In this document: positions 59,186 through 64,000 of the stretch, piece after piece | Position numbering within the stretch: the first letter of the stretch is position 1 | Layout: each line of letters begins with the position of its first letter | Assembly: GCA_022457065.1 (NCBI GenBank) | Contig: JAJGBQ010000007.1 | Span: 1,674,001-1,738,000 of the forward strand | DNA: 64,000 nucleotides | Direction: 5' to 3' | Source: Curvularia sp. ZM96 | Lineage: Eukaryota > Ascomycota > Dothideomycetes > Pleosporales > Pleosporaceae | Made by a program: the position numbers and the translations under genes | Notes under the pieces: generated by a model | What the model was told of the DNA's origin: nothing | The model's database searches: none | What the model saw: only the letters and a program-made list of their open reading frames with translations

Positions 59186-60336
59186 ATGTCTGGCCCCGAA
59201 GTCCACCATCTCTTCCATTCCCCCATTGCGGATCATTCCTTCTCCGCCGACCGCCAAACGCTCGCCGTTGCCCGCGAGAACAACGTCGACGTCTTCCAGA
59301 GGAGCGGCAACGGATACAAGCTCAAGGATGAATTGACAGGTCATGACAAGACAGTCACGGGCGTGGACATTGCACCCAACTCTGGCAAGATTGTGACTTG
59401 TTCACAGGGTAAGTAAGCTTGGAGCTGTGATAGTATCAGGCAGCTAACAACGGGACGAAAACAGACCGCAATGCGTACGTATGGGAGCCTTCGCCGCAGG
59501 GCTGGAAGCCAACATTGGTGCTCCTCCGTATCAACCGTGCCGCTACCTGCGTTCGCTGGGCTCCCTCGGAGACCAAGTTCGCTGTTGGATCGGGTGCTCG
59601 TTTGATCCCCGTGTGCTACTTTGAGGAGGAAGACAACTGGTGGGTTTCCAAGCACATTAAGAAGCCCATCCGCTCGACTGTCACATGTGTCTCATGGCAC
59701 CCCAACTCGGTCCTGCTCGCAGCAGGCTCCACCGACGGACACGCTCGTGTGCTCTCTTCCTTCATCAAGGGTGTTGACGAGCGCCCGGAGCCCTCGGCTT
59801 GGGGAGAGCGCCTTCCTTTCAACACCGTGTGCGGCGAGTACCTGAACAGCACTGCGGGATGGGTTCACAGCGTCGCCTTCTCTCCCTCGGGTAACGCCCT
59901 TGCCTTTGCCGCCCACGACAGCACCCTCACGGTCGTCTACCCCAGCGGCCCCGAACAACCCCCTCGCGCCATTGTCAGCGTGAGCACACAGGTGCTGCCG
60001 TTCATGTCTTTGCTCTGGAGCTCAGAGGACGAGATCATCGCTGCCGGATACAATTGCGAGGCCTTCCGTCTCAAGGGCGACGAGTCTGGCTGGCAGCTGA
60101 CTGGCAGTTTGGAGGCCAAGAGTCGTCCTGGCCTTGCGGATCAGCGGGAGGAGAGTGCACTGAACATGTTCAGGCAGATGGATCTCAAGGGCAAGTCGGG
60201 CACGGATGACACTAAGCTCAAGACTGTGCACCAGAACACCATCAACACAATCCGTAGCTTTGAGGAGAGCGGAAGCGGCGTCAGCAAGATCAGCTCGACT
60301 GGTGTAGACGGAAGGGTTGTCATTTGGTCGTTGTAA
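59186..60336 (+). CDS. ARC40: Arp2/3 complex subunit 1 (ARPC1, WD40)
   Basis: WD40 scaffold of the Arp2/3 complex, which nucleates branched actin at endocytic patches. Exons 59186..59408 and 59465..60336 (56-nt intron) give 364 aa. WD repeats are visible in sequence: ELTGHDKTVTGVDIAPNSGK, then after the intron DRNAYVWEPSPQGWKPTLVL, RAATCVRWAPSETKFAVGSG, RSTVTCVSWHPNSVLLAAGS, GWVHSVAFSPSGNALAFAAH and a last blade at VSKISSTGVDGRVVIWSL. The segment before that blade (ALNMFRQMDLKGKSGTD) is the long loop typical of this subunit. The start is the first ATG after a C/A-rich leader. Confidence 0.95.
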
Positions 60337-60689
60337 ATGTACATTGTCCTCTGTAATACCTTGGAAGTGGTAAATGCAAGCTAGACTTTCGAGTATCGCT
60401 CTCCAAAGTGAAGTATCTAGTTGCTCTTTGTACAAACTATACAATGCTGAGGAACCCAATTCTGACCGAACAAACAATACTATCGTGAGAATGATACTCT
60501 GGTATTATACAGTCCGTTCTTTCCTTCAATCTCTCCCGACCGTGAGTCAAAAGCAGTGGTTGTCATAGAAGACATGAATCTAGATTAAACGAAAGCAGAA
60601 AAAAAAACAAACAACACGCAGCCTGCCCTTTCCAACAGGGTAAATAGAAACGTTCTCTTTGCATATTATACCGCCATTGAGGTTCTCGA
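60337..60689. other. Convergent 3' spacer
   Basis: 353 bp, AT-rich with an A run near 60598-60610; probably both 3' UTRs. No gene seen. Confidence 0.5.
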
Positions 60690-63418
60690 TCAACCAAACC
60701 CAGTAAAACCTTGTGTATTGAATATATCGAGCGGTATAGCCGGGCCTGGCGCACCAGCCGCCACACTCTGCGTTGTCTGGGCATCATTCAGAAACCACGA
60801 CCAGTCCTGATCGATATCCATGGGCATATTCTGCCACGAGTAATTGTTCGTTGGTAGTGTGAAGCCATCCATGGCGCCGCTGCCGTCGTCGCCGTTGATG
60901 TGGGGTCCGAAGCCTCCCGCCGAGGCGCTACCAGCCGTCGAGGCATCGTCTGCAGTGAGGTTGTTCCAGTTGTAGAAGCCATCGTAGGAGACGAAGGGAG
61001 AAGGGCCTCCGAGGCCGTAGCCTGAGGAGGAGCTGCCTCCTGTGGCGGTGGAGATGGATGTCTTGGGCGTGACATTGACGGATTTAGTGGGCTGGGAGAA
61101 GATGTCTGAGGCCGAGGATTGGCGTTCAGATGTGGGTGTGTAGATCTGGTGCGATGTGCCTGGGGACCTGGAGCTGACAGTGCTGGGGGTGCGGGCTAGA
61201 GCCGGTGGTGGAGGCTTTACTAGTTGGCCGCCGCGTTTGACGGAAATGGTACCAAAGTAAGGGATCACGAAGTTGGAGGCTCCATGGCAGGTTTCGTCGA
61301 GCTCGTTGTTTGTGCCTTTGAACTTGCCCAACATTTTCTCGAGTACCTCCGCCGATTGCGCAGCGACGTTGCCTCCCTTTTCGCTTGAAGCCCGGCGGAA
61401 GATTTCGATGCTGGTTTCGATCAGGCGGACGTCTTCTTCGACGTCGTTGGCATTGGAGCTGGAGCTTGTTGAGTGTCCTTGCATGCCAGAGAGCAGACCA
61501 ATCTGGATGAGAACTGCGGCTGTGAATCCGATAAAATCGATGGCTTTGCATTCGTACAGCGGCGTCCCACTGCCAGTTCGCAGGGTGTGGTACAGGCGCA
61601 TGACCTCTCGCGAGCCGTTCAAAGTTGCCGTGCGTGAGTAGGAGAAACGCGAGTTCGATGCCGACTTAAGCATAAAGGGGAGATGCAGGTAGACGCGGAC
61701 CATATGGTAGACCATCTGGCCCATGATGCGTTCTCGCAATTCTGCGGCGTTCGAGTTCGCATCCGCAAGAAGCTCACGATAGTCAATCCATGCTGGATCG
61801 AGTCTTTTCCATAAATCTTCGATCTCTTGGTCGAGCTGTAGCGCCCATGCAAAAGATTGTTCGGCTATGCCTTGGTTGCGGTCGACGACTCGGCCTGCAA
61901 GCTGGGAGAGTTTGGTCATGGCAACCATGGGATGGATATATCTGTCCTCCGCCGTCTCTGGCATGGTCAGGTCACAGTGCGCGTCGTTGATGCCATATGG
62001 GAGGCCAAGCATAAGAGACAAGAATCGATCGCCATGGTACAAAGCCCACCATATGCTTTCGTGGGATGCTGAGCTGGTACGCTTGCGGTGAAGGCCCTAC
62101 TTTTTGTCAGCAATCAGATGCGTATTTTGGGACGAGCGAACCCACAATGAGCTGGGCATACATTAAGCCCTTCCGGTACGCAATCCAGGCCCGTCGTGGT
62201 TGACCTATGTCGGCGTACCACTTGGATTTCAGGACGAGACACTCAAGCCCTTCGAGGCTTGCAGCATACTCGTCGTCGAAGAGGAACCATCTGTCAACAG
62301 TCTCAAAGTAGCGTTGCACCTCGTCAGTGTTCTCGGACTCGCAGATGCCAACTGACAAAACGACTATAGCAATCGCTCCTACGTTTCCAGTAGTCAAAGC
62401 CTGAGCAGCGAATTGAGCTAGCGTCTGCTCAGGTCCAGATGTGCCACTGCACTTGCGGCGCCACATTTCCCACCAGCCACTGTTGGAATGGAGTATCTTC
62501 GTGAGTTGCTCATATGGAGGCAGTACTGCAATAAGTGCTTGTTTTGCCCTTTCTCGCTTGGCAGAGTTTGCGGATGGAATTTCACCTGCGATGTCCTCAT
62601 CGTTCCTGTTCTCTACAGTGTATCTCTCGTCCTCTACCTGATTAGGCTTTGGTGTCGAGGACTGCTGCTGAGAATTGTTAAGAGCTTTTGCTTGCGCTTC
62701 GGCATCGTTGAGCTGTGGAAAGTAAGTACAAGAGCGCGTGAACAAATCGGCAAGCAGCATACCGCGTCTTCAAAAACGGAGAGAATGGGTACATGGTGGC
62801 CTCGCTCAGAGCCAGCTGGTCGATTGCTCGTAGTCTTGAAAGTGTTGGTCGGCGATTCCGAAGAAAGAGGGGTTGGCGGGAAGCCGTCTTTTGTGTAGTT
62901 GTTGAAGGCTTTTGGTGATGATGTGTCTGCTATGCTTTGACTCCGGCTTTCTGACTTGACAGTCTTGTCTTCCAACAATGCATCGACCAAAGATTCCAAG
63001 CGCGAGACCCTCTCACGGAGGTTCTTCCTGTGATCGACAATGATCTCTGGGTTGGCATGCTCTTGGTCGATGCACCTGTTGCCACGTGCAAAGCATTCAG
63101 AGCACACGTCCGGGTTGTCGGGCTGGAAGATGCACCTGATCTTGCGGCGACGACCTGCGTTGCTATTAGAAGACTGGACAGAGACAACGACAACAAGACT
63201 TGAATTGAACGAACACGCAAATTACGGGGGGCCAAAAGAAAAAGAAGACAGTGAGCAGGGCAATGCACGAGTAGGATTGGTGCAGTGGAGTTGTAAAACA
63301 GTATAATGTAGAGGTAGCTATCTCTTGCAAGTGGCAACAGGGTCGACCTACATTCAAAGCAACTATGCGTACCCTTACGCATCTTCTTGCGCGTCGGCAG
63401 CGACTCCTCCTTTGGCAT
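60690..63418 (-). CDS. Zn2Cys6 transcription factor with Fungal_trans domain
   Basis: Exons 63418..63352, 63154..62763, 62712..62146 and 62096..60690 give 810 aa. Introns are 197, 50 and 49 nt. Intron 1 splits the second Cys of the zinc cluster: HSCFE-CRRRKIRC, then C-x9-C-x2-C-x6-C to ARGNRC, a longer middle loop than usual. A dimerising coiled coil follows (RKNLRERVSRLESLVDALLE). The Fungal_trans middle homology domain covers exons 3-4 with its signature GLHRKRTSSASHESIWWALY and HGDRFLSLMLGLPYG. The last 200 residues are Ser/Asn/Gly-rich and probably activating. ATG 63418 (MPKEESLPTRKKMRKG) is chosen; no target can be inferred. Confidence 0.9.
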
Positions 63419-64000
63419 GTTGAAAGGGTGTGCTGTGTGTCCCACTCTCACGGATGATGGAGCCTAGTTCCCGCGAGAAATTCGTCCGAACAAAGATGTA
63501 GTCAAAAACACCAGCTGACGAAGGGTTTTGATATATAATGGTGACGTGACCGGAGAGGCTCTGCAAGGTGGATGGAGTACCACGCTATGCAAAAGGATTG
63601 AAAGAGAATCAGTGGTTGCAAAGGAAAAAAAAAGGTTGGTAAGCTGCTGCTGCTTGCTGCTATAGTCTCATTACTGAGATGATGGAGTGTCGGACGGAGT
63701 TTTCGTCCGTCGGGAGTGCACGGATTAGGTCAGCAAGGCGTAGCTGAATAATGCAGCGCCGTTTTGCCGTCCAAAGGACTGCTCATGAGCAGTCCCCTCC
63801 CCGCGGCCTTATAGAGGGCCAGGATGCGCCAGGCAGCCAGATTTGTCGCGTCGACGGATTTTCGGAGCCTCGGGCGTAGCGGACTTACGGTGGTGCCTTT
63901 CTCCTTTGGGCGCAAGATGCGACGAGGGGAGGCCGCAGGGCGTATGGGTTACGGCGGATACGGGACGTGATTAGTTAGCCGGGTCGACTACACATCTGCA
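63419..64000 (-). promoter_or_regulatory. Promoter of the second zinc-cluster gene
   Basis: 582 bp to the window edge. An A-rich run lies at about 63625-63635 and a short CTGCTGCTGCTTGCTGC repeat at 63644-63660. A CTTATAGAGG (63808-63817) is present, but it is on the plus strand. No gene seen. Confidence 0.35.

Overview
This is a 64-kb window of nuclear DNA from a filamentous ascomycete. Genes are short and compact, most introns are 48-90 nt with GT donors and a CTAAC/CTGAC branch site close to the acceptor, and families typical of fungi are present: Zn2Cys6 regulators, an N-terminal domain of the fungal STAND type, and a Kex2-processed secreted precursor. The SDHB histidine targeted in SDHI resistance falls at residue 277, the numbering used in Alternaria and Pyrenophora, so I infer a dothideomycete, probably Pleosporales. 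I cannot name the genus. I followed splice sites by eye and checked each model for frame; every spliced total given is divisible by three.

Layout. 0.2-1.2 kb: unrecognised gene (-). 2.4-4.5 kb: a complete Fot1/pogo-type DNA transposon with 49-bp terminal inverted repeats, TA target duplication and a frameshifted transposase. 4.8-5.9: SDHB (+). 6.2-7.3: DUF4419 protein (-). 9.4-10.5: one or two tiny genes (-). 11.4-12.5: ATG5 (-), divergent from an unknown gene (+). 13.7-15.0: COG0523/CobW zinc-chaperone GTPase (-), divergent from a small stress-type hydrophilic protein (+). 16.4-19.9: MSH3 (-), divergent from gamma-glutamyltransferase (+). 23.4-25.4: PRP39 (-). 25.9-27.0: unknown (-). 28.0-30.0: Zn2Cys6 factor (-). 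33.5-36.0: SAM+PH protein (+). 39.2-39.6: repeat peptide precursor (-). 40.8-42.6: protein with a STAND-type N-terminal domain (+). 43.9-45.9: mitochondrial methionyl-tRNA synthetase (+). 46.3-47.7: SPP2 (+). 48.3-49.1: Sfk1/FRAG1-type membrane protein (-). 51.1-54.2: large disordered protein (+). 55.3-56.7: ornithine decarboxylase (+). 58.1-58.9: mitoribosomal mS41 (-), divergent from ARPC1 (+). 60.7-63.4: a second Zn2Cys6 factor (-).

Most of the window is conserved housekeeping: respiration, mitochondrial translation, splicing (PRP39, SPP2), mismatch repair, autophagy, actin nucleation, polyamine and glutathione metabolism. It is not a biosynthetic gene cluster. The accessory, gene-poor part lies at about 36-43.9 kb. 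It holds the most notable object: a 140-residue secreted precursor with three tandem copies of a Trp/Tyr/Pro-rich peptide separated by Lys-Arg Kex2 sites and X-Ala/X-Pro dipeptide runs. This is the architecture of an alpha-factor-type mating pheromone, or of a cyclic RiPP precursor. The mature sequence has no cysteines and is unfamiliar to me.
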